Counted from the first letter of the stretch, positions 17,711 through 27,084 are shown. The stretch is 64,000 bases of DNA from Bradyrhizobium sp. CSA112 (GCF_029051645.1 NZ_JAACFS010000006.1:219064-283063); one strand, 5' to 3'. Program-made: numbers and translations. The notes: generated by a model not told the origin, from the letters alone.

Positions 17711-17794
17711 ACATGAGGCGCGCGGCACGATGATTGCTTGCCGAGCTACCATTATTTGAAACCAAAATTGTCTTGTAGGCAGGGAGTATTTCAG

Positions 17795-17983
17795 ATGGGA
17801 CAGTCTTTACACGATTTCGAGCAGCGTCTTTTGCAGTCCACGGCCGATCTTCTCAATCGAAGGGCGGAAAATCAGAAGCTCAAAGATTCGATACGAGTGG
17901 CACAAGCGTCCAAGCGAGGCCGAAGTGACGTCACCCTGGCAGGCCAGGCTTCACCGTCTCGATTAGTTTTGACTGCTGATTGA
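17795..17983 (+). CDS. Small coiled-coil protein, 62 aa (module copy 1)
   Basis: MGQSLHDFEQRLLQSTADL then AENQKLKDSIRVAQASKRG. A longer in-frame start exists at 17738, but GGGAG upstream of 17795 and similarity to the second copy favour this one. The C-terminal motif RAENQKLKDSIRVAQA matches MAELQKLREAVRIAEA in the gene at 20485. In both places the gene converges on a truncated H-NS-like gene; here the two overlap by 53 bp. Confidence 0.65.
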   Translation: MGQSLHDFEQRLLQSTADLLNRRAENQKLKDSIRVAQASKRGRSDVTLAGQASPSRLVLTAD

Positions 17984-18107
17984 GCTGTTTCAACCGACGT
18001 TCGAGCTCGATCTTTTTAGCCTTCAGCTTCGCGCTGAGCACATCGTGCATCTGTTCGCGCAGCGCGAACAGATCATCGATCGTCATTGATTCCCACTCGC
18101 TCTGCAT
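17931..18107 (-). CDS. Truncated H-NS-like protein, N-terminal oligomerisation domain only (copy 1)
   Basis: 58 codons. From the second Met at 18086 it reads MTIDDLFALREQMHDVL, then KAKKIELERRLKQLN, the typical N-terminal coiled-coil of proteobacterial H-NS-family proteins. The stop comes before the linker and the DNA-binding domain (PKYR/TWSGRGR-type motif), neither of which is present. The start may be 18107 (GGGGGCGAG upstream) or 18086. H-NS fragments with only the oligomerisation domain can poison full-length H-NS; that role is inferred. Alternatively a relic of a full gene. Confidence 0.65.
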   Translation of the reverse strand: MQSEWESMTIDDLFALREQMHDVLSAKLKAKKIELERRLKQLNQQSKLIETVKPGLPG

Positions 18108-18350
18108 GACTCGCCCCCACGATCATGAGATGTAACGACTCATCACTGTACAGGCGGATGATGGAAACGCTAGCCGGATTCTGCAAAGGACTCTTGGCGG
18201 AATTGGACGCTCAACTGCAATGTCAACCCGCGGTCAGAAAGAAGCGGTCTCGGTCTGGGTGCTCGCTTGCCGGCCGAGGCCGCTCCGGTCCCCCCAGTCA
18301 TGCCCCAAGGAACGGCTCTAGAGTTCACAACAGGTCCGCATGGCGAGGTA

Positions 18351-18376
18351 AGCCCGCCGGCGTGAACCGGCGGGCT
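18351..18376 (-). terminator. Hairpin downstream of the 18402 gene
   Basis: AGCCCGCCGG pairs with CCGGCGGGCT around CGTGAA. It follows the minus-strand gene ending at 18402. A near copy stands downstream of another minus-strand gene at 27085-27110. Confidence 0.6.
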
Positions 18377-18401
18377 CCTGTCACGATCCTGCCTCGCGGC
18401 A

Positions 18402-18677
18402 TCACGCGGCGCTATCAATCTCTGCTGCGCGCTTCGCGATCAGCCAGTCGACATTTTCAAGGCTCCAGTCGCCGCTCGTGTAGGTACCGATTTCTGTCGC
18501 GTGCGTCCTTGCGATGAACCCCCGAGCCTGGCGATGGCGATCCTCGCGAAGATGCGCTTCCAGCGCCCGCAGGCCGATCTGCGTGCTCGGCGCCGTGTTG
18601 ATCAGGGCCTTCGCAGCGTCGAGTTCGGCCGCAACGGCGGCCTCTATCGGGAGATGACTCGCGTTCTCGGGGCCCAC
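18402..18677 (-). CDS. Hypothetical protein, about 91 aa (possibly C-terminal part of a fused or frameshifted gene)
   Basis: Helical, with KALINTAPSTQIGLRALEAHL, a motif shared with the relic at 27765 (KELIDTAPTTFAGLVAWV). The listed start is a GTG at 18677, but the frame continues upstream into the next gene. No ribosome-binding site is seen. It may have been joined to the 18644-18898 gene by a deletion. Function unknown. Confidence 0.5.
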   Translation of the reverse strand: MGPENASHLPIEAAVAAELDAAKALINTAPSTQIGLRALEAHLREDRHRQARGFIARTHATEIGTYTSGDWSLENVDWLIAKRAAEIDSAA

Positions 18678-18898
18678 AGCGAGACTGTCCTCATGGAGGG
18701 CCAGATCTCGTCGCTGGCCTTTGCATTTGCCTCGATCAGAGGCTCAGCTTCTCGCGCATAGTCGGGGTGAGCGCCGAAATAGGCCTTCAGCCGGTGCGAG
18801 CGCACAGGGAATTTTCTGAGTGTCTCTCCATTGCGAAGAGCTATCATCATCCGCGACGCCTTCTCGTCTGACAGGCGATTTTCTGACCTCATTGGCAT
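18644..18898 (-). CDS. Hypothetical protein, 84 aa
   Basis: N-terminus SDEKASRMMIALRNGETLRKF and HPDYAREAEPLIEANAKA resemble the start of a larger rhizobial family whose C-terminal zinc-ribbon/HNH-like part is missing here. After about residue 65 (WPSMRTVSLWAPRTR) the sequence looks out of frame. AGCAGG precedes the ATG. Overlaps the previous entry by 34 bp in a different frame, so the two are likely halves of a rearranged locus. Confidence 0.5.
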   Translation of the reverse strand: MPMRSENRLSDEKASRMMIALRNGETLRKFPVRSHRLKAYFGAHPDYAREAEPLIEANAKASDEIWPSMRTVSLWAPRTRVISR

Positions 18899-19137
18899 GA
18901 CCTGCTCCCACCGAGCGCGTCATTGCGCCGGCGGATGCAGAACCTGAATCGCGGCGGGGCGGTGGCGGCCGCCGACACGATAATCTCCCATTTGGCGCGG
19001 TCACGCGGTGAGTCGGCCAGTCGAGCCGGCGGCTTTTCGCTTGCCTGGGCCCAGAGGTTGCGGGAAAGTCCGCCCCGGAGGGCTGAGCGAATGAAGGCGC
19101 TATTCTGGTTTATCGGCTACAGCACAACGAGGGCGAT

Positions 19138-19308
19138 ATGATTTCTGTTTTGATAGGGGTTTTAATTATCGTCGTCGTAGGCGCAATCTGCTTTTGGGCG
19201 ATCGACAAATTCGCTACCGACAGCCGACTAGCAAATCTGCTCAAGTTGCTCGTGGTGCTCGTTTGCCTCGGCGCAATTGTGCAACGAGTGCTGCCGCTAA
19301 CATATTAG
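19138..19308 (+). CDS. Small membrane protein, 56 aa (Thivi_2564-like)
   Basis: MISVLIGVLIIVVVGAICFW, then a short polar link and LLKLLVVLVCLGAIVQRVL: two membrane helices with a conserved-looking layout known from small Thivi_2564-type proteins. GAGGG sits about seven bases before the ATG. Too short for a 60-residue cut-off but well formed. Confidence 0.65.
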   Translation: MISVLIGVLIIVVVGAICFWAIDKFATDSRLANLLKLLVVLVCLGAIVQRVLPLTY

Positions 19309-19467
19309 CCAATGCTCCCGGCTTGTGGAGCTGGGGCTGAAGGCCGAGAAATGACGTCTTGTCCCGACCAATAGCCGCCTGCTCTCGGGCGCTTTCTCCG
19401 TTAGTCAACGGGTTGGATGCGGTGCAAGATTTGCGCTGGAATCGATCCGAAGTTCGGAGAATGAGTA

Positions 19468-19821
19468 ATGCTCAAAATTACAACTTTGCTTGGAGGCATT
19501 TCGATCGCCTTTTTGACAATGGAAACCGCTCAGGCGAAGGACTCGCTCAAGATAAGTTGCACTGGCGATATGTTCGAGCCTGGGGGACTCTCAAAATTCC
19601 CCACCACCTTGAAGGCGGTCTTCAGTTCCGCAAATAACGTGTCGAAAGTATCAGTCGATTTGGGCCAGGGTACTGTTAGTGCGCTCGTATTGAGCAACAA
19701 CACGGTCCAGCTTAAATTTCGCACCAAGGACTTCACTGGCGAATATTTCCATTACAATCGCGATATGTTTCTTATCTACAGATCAGGACACCTCGCGCGA
19801 CTGACCTGCACCCCGAGCTAA
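19468..19821 (+). CDS. Small exported protein, 117 aa
   Basis: A signal peptide (MLKITTLLGGISIAFLTMETAQA) is followed by a beta-rich domain beginning LKISCTGDM and closing LARLTCTPS; the two Cys could form a disulfide. GGAGA precedes the ATG. The pattern (signal peptide, then SC/AC-G near the mature start, and a late C) recurs at 28904 and 29333, suggesting a paralogous periplasmic family of unknown function. Confidence 0.75.
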   Translation: MLKITTLLGGISIAFLTMETAQAKDSLKISCTGDMFEPGGLSKFPTTLKAVFSSANNVSKVSVDLGQGTVSALVLSNNTVQLKFRTKDFTGEYFHYNRDMFLIYRSGHLARLTCTPS

Positions 19822-19886
19822 CACACAGGAGAGACCTCTGGCTTCGGCACGGTTTTGCGGTTTCCTAGAGCTCGCTGGATCGTAGA

Positions 19887-20144
19887 ATGGCACTGCATTT
19901 CAGCCGCGTTGCTCCCGCGACAGAGGAGCTGGAGATTTGGAGCGCGAGCGAGCGCGGCTTCTCATTTGTAATAAGTAATGAGAGTAGCAGTGGTCCTGGA
20001 CTCCACGGGAAGCCTGGCTTTGTAGCCTCTTGGCGCCCGATCAATTTCAACAGGCCTGCCATCAGGATAGGCGGATCACCCTTTAAGACGGTTGGCGAAG
20101 CCGAGAACGCCTGTGAGGCCATGCTTGTGCACCTGACCAAATAG
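19887..20144 (+). CDS. Conserved hypothetical protein, 85 aa
   Basis: Soluble; IWSASERGFSFVISNES then GKPGFVASWRPIN and KTVGEAENACEAMLVHL. The pattern of a beta sheet followed by a C-terminal helix looks like a compact fold. The ATG is 65 bp after the exported protein. No recognised function. Confidence 0.6.
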   Translation: MALHFSRVAPATEELEIWSASERGFSFVISNESSSGPGLHGKPGFVASWRPINFNRPAIRIGGSPFKTVGEAENACEAMLVHLTK

Positions 20145-20484
20145 CTTCGGATCCCCAGCTCGGTCCGGCCGGTCCGCCGCAGTCGTGCAGGGTCCAGGGC
20201 CTCTTGAGGGGCGCGGCCTGGTCCATCTCCCCGCTTGGCCTTCCTGCCCCGAACACGAGCGCCCCGGCGCGGCACCACCAGGATCGCCAGCGAGGGTACG
20301 GAGGGCGACATAACGTGACCCCAGTACCTCAGGTCCGGGCGTCAGGTAGCAAAGGCTCTGCCCACAAATTGAAGCGCCCGTAAGACTCCGGATGCGGCTC
20401 TCAAATTAGACGAATCCTGTTGAAGCCGCCGTCCCCCCTCTTCACAATGAAGTATGAGTAATGGTTAGTGAGGGGTTTTTTAAA
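20145..20484. other. Intergenic
   Basis: No supported gene; the opposite-strand frame over 19865-20311 is a shadow of the 85-aa gene extended by chance. Confidence 0.3.
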
Positions 20485-20760
20485 ATGCCTTCTCTTCAGC
20501 CGCGTATTGACGCCTACTCCACCCTGTCCACAAGTCTTGTGACTGAACATGTCCCGCCATGTGTAACAAGGCGGGCAGACTCAACGGAGCAGTGTCTCTC
20601 GCAGATAGACCTCGATCTTTCCCACCGCATGGCCGAACTTCAAAAGCTCAGAGAAGCGGTCCGTATTGCGGAGGCGCTGCAAGCGTCAACGGCGCAAAGG
20701 CGTCCCCGACCTTCACCGAGCGACACCGCTTCGTACACCGAATCTCGATTGGCGGTTTAG
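20485..20760 (+). CDS. Small coiled-coil protein, 91 aa (module copy 2)
   Basis: Start chosen at 20485 because GAGGGG lies nine bases upstream; 20461 is an alternative. The core SQIDLDLSHRMAELQKLRE continues into AVRIAEALQAS and parallels the copy at 17795. The stop abuts the stop of the convergent truncated H-NS gene with no base between. Confidence 0.65.
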   Translation: MPSLQPRIDAYSTLSTSLVTEHVPPCVTRRADSTEQCLSQIDLDLSHRMAELQKLREAVRIAEALQASTAQRRPRPSPSDTASYTESRLAV

Positions 20761-20940
20761 TTAGATCGGCGGCTTCGCACGTCGAGTGGGGTTCGCGCTT
20801 GCTGCATCGCTCGCCGGCTGGTTGAGCTGACGCAATCGATCTTCTAGTAGTGCTGCCCATTTGGCGAGCAGTTTTTCGCGGAGAACTGACTGCATCTGTT
20901 GGTGCAGTTCGAACAGTTCTTCGATCGACATTGACTTCAT
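20761..20940 (-). CDS. Truncated H-NS-like protein, N-terminal domain only (copy 2)
   Basis: 59 residues: MKSMSIEELFELHQQMQSVL, then EKLLAKWAALLEDRLRQLN and a short Ser/Ala/Pro/Arg tail (ARRAKPP-like). It matches the H-NS-family oligomerisation helix pair, with no DNA-binding domain before the stop. Same orientation and same convergent neighbour as copy 1, while the two differ well beyond wobble positions, so the truncated form seems kept rather than freshly broken. Confidence 0.65.
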   Translation of the reverse strand: MKSMSIEELFELHQQMQSVLREKLLAKWAALLEDRLRQLNQPASDAASANPTRRAKPPI

Positions 20941-21052
20941 CCCGAGTTTGTAGCCTCTGGCTAATCTCGGTTCCTGAGTCAGAAGCCGAACAGACGATCG
21001 CTTGTGAGCAGACGTATGCTCGCCCCTTTCGCTCCTGAACGGAGGGGCCGCA

Positions 21053-21214
21053 ATGAAAAAGAAGGTCCGCGTTTCAAAACGGAAGCCTAAGCAGCTATGG
21101 ACGCCTCAACGCTTAGCCGAGGTGGCGGCGGAGTTAGATAAGCTAAAACAGCAAGGCCGGGTGACTGAAAGTGCCAAATCCAGGACACCGCGATCAATAC
21201 GATTGCATGGTTAG
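21053..21214 (+). CDS. Small basic protein, 53 aa
   Basis: MKKKVRVSKRKPKQLWTPQR, then a helix LAEVAAELDKLKQQG. A strong GGAGGGG stands six bases before the ATG. Very basic N-terminus, nucleic-acid binding possible. An intrinsic terminator follows 50 bp downstream, supporting an expressed unit. Confidence 0.65.
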   Translation: MKKKVRVSKRKPKQLWTPQRLAEVAAELDKLKQQGRVTESAKSRTPRSIRLHG

Positions 21215-21263
21215 TCAGTGCTTTGCGAGGTGGATGATTACCAATTACATGGTGCCAAAGAGA

Positions 21264-21286
21264 GACCGCCTTCGGGCGGTCTTTTT
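21264..21286 (+). terminator. Intrinsic terminator
   Basis: GACCGCC, tetraloop TTCG, GGCGGTC, then TTTTT. A textbook Rho-independent terminator for the 53-aa gene. Confidence 0.9.
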
Positions 21287-21485
21287 GTTGGTGATTGCGC
21301 CGGCAGATGCAGAACCCGAGTCGCGGCGGGGCGGTGGCCTGCCTGATGCGGAGCCTGTAGTGGGTCCGATAACGCGCCTGCATGAATCAAGTCCGCGAGA
21401 GTAGTGTGTCTCCGCGGTCATCTTAGGTCATGAATACACCCGCTCGTGGTTATGCTGGTCCTGCAGTCCTTGCACCCGCCCGACT

Positions 21486-22128
21486 TTACACATTTGCCGG
21501 TGGTGGCAGTGGTGGGCGCGTCTGCCGGACGAAATACTCGTCTGCCTTGATGGGCAAGGGAGAGCGCGCGAAGTCGGCCTCCCCCGTCACGAACATGTCT
21601 TCGGCGCTACGGGGGCCGCTGCTGCCCCCGAACGTGGCCATGCCGGTCCAGGTGATGCGCGCGGCGCGGGGCGAATGCTCGCCGCTGCTGATCGCGAGGA
21701 CCAGGGCGTTTCTCGGGGTTCCAGTGGCGTAGAAGAACTGCGTTGAGTGGCGCTCGAAGACACGTCCCCGGAAGGGGGTCAGATAGAGCTTGTTGACCAT
21801 GAACCAGGTTTGCTCGATGGGGTTTTCGCCAGTCAGATGATCCCTCACCGTGACCGTCTGCAAGTGTCCCACGACGAGGACCCTGTTCCGGGTCGAGGTC
21901 GGGGCTGGCGTAAGCCCCCTCGGCGTCGACTTGCTGCTGGGGCGTGATGTTGGCCCAACCGTACCAGACCCGCGCCACCGGGCAGCCAACCACGCCCACC
22001 GGCCCCACGCAGTCCAGCGGCGACTGCGGTGGCAGCGGTTCGACATACAGACTCCCGGAGGAGTCTTTATAGACGGTGGCGACGACGTCGCCTTCCGGTG
22101 CAGGACCCTCACGCCCCTGTGTGAGCAC
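21486..22128 (-). pseudogene. Frameshifted hypothetical protein, about 205 aa
   Basis: The first third is in one frame (GTG start at 22128; DVVATVYKDSSGSLYVEPLPP, CPVARVWYGWANITPQQQ) and the rest in another (VLVVGHLQTVTVRDHLTG, QTWFMVNKLYLTPFRGRVF, then HSPRAARITWTGMATFGG). The switch is near 21880. Both parts look coding; a single indel separates them, so recent mutation or sequence error are both possible. Family not recognised. Confidence 0.6.
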
Positions 22129-22770
22129 GGTGATTATTCCTCACGCCACTCTCGGATCAGCTTACACCTATATTCCTGGACGGTCATCGACGGCCTGCGA
22201 TCGGCGCTGAAGTGTTGATTGAAAGCGCCATCATCCCCGACCGACCATCGATTTGGGGAAGGTGTGAAAGCCTGTGGGACACGGGCTGGAACGGCTTTTG
22301 CCGCAGGGTTAGGTATGTTGCGCCGACATTGGCCGGATTGCCGAACGCCCCATTAATCCAGAGTCAGGTGCGAGCAATTGAGCCGCGCCAGTTAGCAGGT
22401 CTGGCTGAGGTCTCCTTTCGGAGTTTCGGGAACCATGTTCTGGTCGGTCACGGTCTACGTATCAGCAAACGCTCGCACATGCTGACCTATCTCGGCGACC
22501 GTGCCGCACAGAGCCTGAAGCCATCGACGCGATGTCTCAGGCCCTGTCGGAAGAAGCCTGCGAGTGCGGCTATGACGCTGCGACTTCTGAAATGTTGCGG
22601 ACCGCGTCGGCGTCGGTTGCTGCCAAATATGTGGCTGCCTGTGCGCGATAAAGCTTTCATCCTTTCGCATTCTCATCTCTAAAGCGCCACAGAGCGGGCT
22701 CCCGCTCCCGGCCTGCATGCCTTCGCAGAGGCGTCCGGAATTCCACAGCTCGGAAATCAGGGAGACGGAC
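22129..22770. other. Peroxidase upstream region with a possible gene stub
   Basis: A 39-codon plus-strand frame at 22532-22651 (MSQALSEEACECGYDAATSE, ending KYVAACAR) looks coding but has no ribosome-binding site and may be the tail of a lost gene. The remainder should hold the peroxidase promoter. Confidence 0.3.
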
Positions 22771-25700
22771 ATGCAACTCATTCGATCAGACCTCGATTTC
22801 ATTCTCGCGCAAATTCGATTCGCCGAAACCGGCTCTCCTTTGGAGGACCCTTCTCTTCCGTTCGGGCTGCGGACGGTTGACGGCACGAACAACAGCGTGG
22901 TGCCAGGCCAGTCGGACTTCGGCGCCGCGGATCGGATGTTCCCGCGGATGACCGATCCTGTGTTCCGCGAAGCGGATCTCGGAACGTCCTACTCCCAGAC
23001 CAAAGATACAGTGATCGACGCCCAACCGCGGATCATCAGCAATCTGATTGCCGACCAGAATGCGAACAGCAACCCGGCGGCCGCCGCAGTCGACAGCGAT
23101 GGCGACGGGGTTATTCCGAACGTCGATTCCGATGGCGCGGCGCCGTTCAATCAGTGGTTCACGTTCTTCGGCCAGTTCTTCGACCATGGCCTGGATTTAG
23201 TGAACAAGGGCGAGAGCGGGACGGTGTTTATTCCACTGCAGCCGGACGACCCTCTCTACGTTGAAGGTAGCCCGACTAATTTCATGGTATTGACGCGTGC
23301 GACCAACTTGGCCGGGGCAGACGGGGTCGTCGGGACTTCGGACGATGTCCACGAGCACACGAACCAGACGACACCGTTCATCGACCAGAACCAGACGTAC
23401 ACGTCGCATCCGTCACACCAGGTTTTTCTGCGCGAGTACATGCTTGACGCCAACGGCAATCCGGTGGCAACCGGGCGTCTGCTCGAAGGCGCCGATGGCG
23501 GCCTGGCAACCTGGGCTGACGTCAAGGCGCAAGCGCGGGAGTTGCTCGGCATCGACCTGACCGATGCCGATGTGACCGACATTCCCTTGCTGGCAACCGA
23601 TTCTTATGGGCGCTTCCTGGCCGGAGCCCATGGATACGCCCAACTTGTGATGCCCGGCGCTGACGGCATTGCGGGGACGCCCGACGACATCCTGATAGAA
23701 GGCAACCCCGCCAATCCCGTCAGCACCACCGGGGCGATCCGCACCGGACACGCCTTTCTGAACGACATTGCCCATGATGCCGTTCCGACCGGCAAGGTCG
23801 CGGACGGCGATACGGAGATCAGCCTCTCGAACCTTGACAGGTCGGATACGAGCGGCAACTACGACAATGAGCTGCTCGATGCCCACTACATCACCGGCGA
23901 CGGACGCGGGAATGAGAATATTGGCCTGACCGCCGTTCATCACGTTTTCCACGCGGAACACAACCGGCTGATCGGGCACCTGAAGGAGGTGATTCTGGCC
24001 GAAGCGGACAATGATCCAGCATTCGTCAGCCAGTGGCTGAAGCCGGGAGCGGATATGTCCGACGGCATCCAGGAGAGTGAGTGGAATGGCGAGTACCTGT
24101 TCCAGGCCGGAAGATTTGCGACCGAGATGCAATACCAGCATCTTGTCTTCGAGGACTTTGCACGCAGCATCCAGCCGAACATCGATGAATTCGAGGCGCA
24201 CGACGTCACCATCGATCCCGCGATCGTGGCCGAGTTCGCGCACACGGTCTATCGGTTCGGGCACTCCCTGCTGCGCGAGACTGTTGACCGTCAAGATGCC
24301 GACGGCAACGTGGTCGACGCCAATGCCGAGGTGGCGGGCGATCAGCAGCTCAGGCTGATTGACGCCTTCCTCAACCCGCTCGCCTATGCGGAGCGTGGCG
24401 CCGACGGCAATGCTGCAGCGGAAATTGTGCGCGGAGCAACGCGCGAGGTCGCCAACAGCGTCGACGAATTCGTTACCGGTGCGCTGCGCAACAATCTTCT
24501 CGGTTTGCCTCTGGACCTTGCGACTATAAACCTCGCGCGCGGCCGTGACACCGGCGTGGCACCGCTCAACAGTGTCCGCGAGCAGTTCTACGCAACAACC
24601 GGAGATCCCGATCTCAAGCCATATGCGAGCTGGGCGGAATTCGGGGACGGCATTAAGCACCCAGAGTCTCTCGTGAACTTCATTGCAGCGTACGGCGTTC
24701 ATCCGTTGCTCGCTGATGCCGCCACGGTGGCGGAGAAACGTGACGCTGCCGTCACGCTTGTCTATGGGACGGCGGATGACCCGACCACGGAGGCAGACGA
24801 GAGCGTTGGCCCGGACACTGATTTTCTCAACGGCACTGGAGCCTTCGCCGGCGTCGAGACCGGTCTCAATGACGTTGATCTGTGGATCGGGGGCCTGGCG
24901 GAGAAGCCGCTGGCGTCGGGCGGGCTGCTGGGCTCGACCTTCAACTTCGTGTTCGAGACTCAAATGGAAAATCTGCAGAATGGTGACCGCTTTTACTACC
25001 TGTCGCGGTTGGAAGGTACGAATTTCCTAAATCAGCTCGAGGGCACCTCATTCTCCGAGCTGGTGATGCGCAACACTGATACCACGCACCTTCCCTTCGA
25101 CGTCTTCGCGGTGCCCACCGACACGATCGAAGCCGGCGACCCGTCAACCTATCCGGTCGACGCTGCCGGAAATCCATTGGTGATGACCAACCAAGGAGGC
25201 GGGCTAGCGTTTCTTGGCGACGATCACGTCGTGATCGGCGGCACCGACCGGACGGACAGGATTCAGTCCGGCGCCGGGGACGATACGCTCTGGGGCGACG
25301 GTGGCAACGACGTCCTCGACGGCGCCCTCGGCAACGATGCCGTGATCGGTGGCGACGGCAACGATCGCCTGACCGGCGGCGACGGCGACGACTTCGTCAA
25401 CGGCGCCGCCGGAAACGACGAGGTAGGGGGCGGCGCAGGCTCCGATCTGCTCGTCGGCCTGGAGGGCCGCGATCGCATCAAAGCCGGCGATGGCGACGAC
25501 GAGGTCTTCGGGGGCCTCGGCAATGATCAGATCTTTGGAGGCGCCGGCAACGACGAGCTGCTGGGGAACGAGGGCGATGACTGGATGAAGGGGGGGCAGG
25601 GCGACGACCACCTAATCGGTGATAACGGCAATCCATTCGGCGAGCCGCTCCCGGACACGGACACGGCCCTATTCTCGGGTAGGGCAAAGAACTACACGAT

Positions 25701-26067
25701 CGATCATAATGCCGATGGCTCAATCACGGTCACCGACAAGGTCGGTGCCGAGGGCACAGACACGCTGCAGAATATCGAACGCCTGCAATTTGCTGATAAG
25801 ATGATTTTGGCAGACGGCTCAGCTGAAGCGACCGGCGGTGACGGTGCCGACACCTTTGTGTTCAACTTTGACGCTCTCAACGGTGAACACAACACCGCAA
25901 CCATCACTGATTTTCCGAAAGTGGACAAGCTGCAACTTTTGAACGACGTTTACGTCAAAGTATCCTCCGACCATCACGGCGGAACGCTGCTGCAAGTCGG
26001 CGACGACGACACCATCGATTTGCTGGACGTAAAGCCGAATGGATTGCACCATCGAGACTGGACATAA
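22771..26067 (+). CDS. Animal-type haem peroxidase with RTX calcium-binding C-terminus
   Basis: 1098 residues from the ATG at 22771, set by GGGAGA six bases upstream. No signal peptide. An_peroxidase domain roughly 60-740: distal His in FFGQFFDHGLDL (about 138), GLTAVHHVFHAEHNRLIGHL, and proximal His in YRFGHSLLRETVDR (about 496), with LDLATINLARGRD after it. Residues about 826-950 hold GGxGxDxxx calcium-binding nonapeptides (GGDGNDRLTGGDGDD and others), then an RTX C-terminal secretion-type region. Such proteins leave through type I secretion; no transporter genes are adjacent. It probably uses H2O2 to oxidise halides or organics outside the cell. Asp- and Gly-rich bias is from the RTX part. 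Confidence 0.93.
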   Translation: MQLIRSDLDFILAQIRFAETGSPLEDPSLPFGLRTVDGTNNSVVPGQSDFGAADRMFPRMTDPVFREADLGTSYSQTKDTVIDAQPRIISNLIADQNANSNPAAAAVDSDGDGVIPNVDSDGAAPFNQWFTFFGQFFDHGLDLVNKGESGTVFIPLQPDDPLYVEGSPTNFMVLTRATNLAGADGVVGTSDDVHEHTNQTTPFIDQNQTYTSHPSHQVFLREYMLDANGNPVATGRLLEGADGGLATWADVKAQARELLGIDLTDADVTDIPLLATDSYGRFLAGAHGYAQLVMPGADGIAGTPDDILIEGNPANPVSTTGAIRTGHAFLNDIAHDAVPTGKVADGDTEISLSNLDRSDTSGNYDNELLDAHYITGDGRGNENIGLTAVHHVFHAEHNRLIGHLKEVILAEADNDPAFVSQWLKPGADMSDGIQESEWNGEYLFQAGRFATEMQYQHLVFEDFARSIQPNIDEFEAHDVTIDPAIVAEFAHTVYRFGHSLLRETVDRQDADGNVVDANAEVAGDQQLRLIDAFLNPLAYAERGADGNAAAEIVRGATREVANSVDEFVTGALRNNLLGLPLDLATINLARGRDTGVAPLNSVREQFYATTGDPDLKPYASWAEFGDGIKHPESLVNFIAAYGVHPLLADAATVAEKRDAAVTLVYGTADDPTTEADESVGPDTDFLNGTGAFAGVETGLNDVDLWIGGLAEKPLASGGLLGSTFNFVFETQMENLQNGDRFYYLSRLEGTNFLNQLEGTSFSELVMRNTDTTHLPFDVFAVPTDTIEAGDPSTYPVDAAGNPLVMTNQGGGLAFLGDDHVVIGGTDRTDRIQSGAGDDTLWGDGGNDVLDGALGNDAVIGGDGNDRLTGGDGDDFVNGAAGNDEVGGGAGSDLLVGLEGRDRIKAGDGDDEVFGGLGNDQIFGGAGNDELLGNEGDDWMKGGQGDDHLIGDNGNPFGEPLPDTDTALFSGRAKNYTIDHNADGSITVTDKVGAEGTDTLQNIERLQFADKMILADGSAEATGGDGADTFVFNFDALNGEHNTATITDFPKVDKLQLLNDVYVKVSSDHHGGTLLQVGDDDTIDLLDVKPNGLHHRDWT

Positions 26068-26658
26068 GACCAAATGCTGCGTCGCTCTAAGAGGGCGGCG
26101 CAGCACTGCTCAATTCGTGAGATGACTCACCATTTTCTCACAAGGGACCAATCGTGTCGCGTCCAGCGCGGTGATCTAGGTAGCGATGATCATAACGTCA
26201 CTATTGCAGTTCCCCTGGTCGATTCCAAGGAAGCGAATAGCGGCCCAGCAGCTTGCTGCCGTAAAAAGGTTCGGTCGACCGCTGAGCGCGTTCCTCTCTT
26301 GTGCGACTCACGCTGCCACCTCTTTGGCCGCCCGCACGGGACGCAATTCGATCTCGACGGGTCGCTCTGCCCCGGCGAGCCGCCTCGGGTTGGATAACGC
26401 GGGGCGAGGAGATGACAGAGCGTTCATCCGGCTGAGGAAGATGCGGGCTCCCACCTTCGGCACCTTCTTTCTCGGGTTTCGGTGCGAAAAACGTCCGTAC
26501 TTTCAAGCGCATTTATCATGACGCTCGCCGAGATCCGGAGAACATGAAATGAGCATTAAGGGTCAGACCCAAAGATACTATCGCAAATCAAGGTTTCGTT
26601 GATGGCCGATGGATTCGGATTGGACCGGTCTGATCCGTTTTCGATGAGCACTAGGCCA
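26068..26658. other. No supported gene
   Basis: Plus and minus frames around 26074-26521 lack ribosome-binding sites and recognisable content. Nothing clear is seen, including no terminator hairpin directly after the peroxidase. Confidence 0.3.
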
Positions 26659-26973
26659 ATGTTTTCTAAGGTCTCGCTTGCCGCGTTTGTGCTGATTTTG
26701 GTGCTTGCTGCCAACATTGGCAGCAAAGCGGACGACCTACTACCGCAACTGAGGAAAAACTACGAAGATTGCGTCTACCGCGCAGTTCGTTCGCAAGCTG
26801 AAAAACTAAGGTCTACGGGCGGCACCTCCGAAGCGATCGAGCTAGCATTCGAAGCTTGTCAAAGCGAAGAACGAGAAATCGTAGAGCACCTAAATGCCAT
26901 CGGCATGGCGCCAGCTACGGTTGATAAAGCCTTAGGGGCCTTCAAACTGAGGCTGCAGAAGACGGTTCGATAA
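26659..26973 (+). CDS. Small exported protein, 104 aa
   Basis: Signal peptide MFSKVSLAAFVLILVLAANI followed by a mature helical domain (NYEDCVYRAVRSQAEKL, AFEACQSEEREIVEHL) with two Cys about 45 residues apart. In-frame starts at 26599 and 26644 would place extra residues before the signal, so 26659 is preferred although its ribosome-binding site is weak. Function unknown. Confidence 0.65.
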   Translation: MFSKVSLAAFVLILVLAANIGSKADDLLPQLRKNYEDCVYRAVRSQAEKLRSTGGTSEAIELAFEACQSEEREIVEHLNAIGMAPATVDKALGAFKLRLQKTVR

Positions 26974-27084
26974 GAGAGAGATCGGGCGAGAGATTGCAAA
27001 AGGTCTAGATAATATTGAGCGCCTTAGGGACGATCGCTCTCTGATTGCTAAAGATAGATCGCTGAGCGGGTTCGTATGAAAAGG

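Noticed and set aside
23413..24963. 516-codon open frame on the minus strand
   Set aside because: Lies wholly within the peroxidase gene opposite its coding strand. The long opposite frame arises from GC-rich codon bias and it has no recognisable motif.
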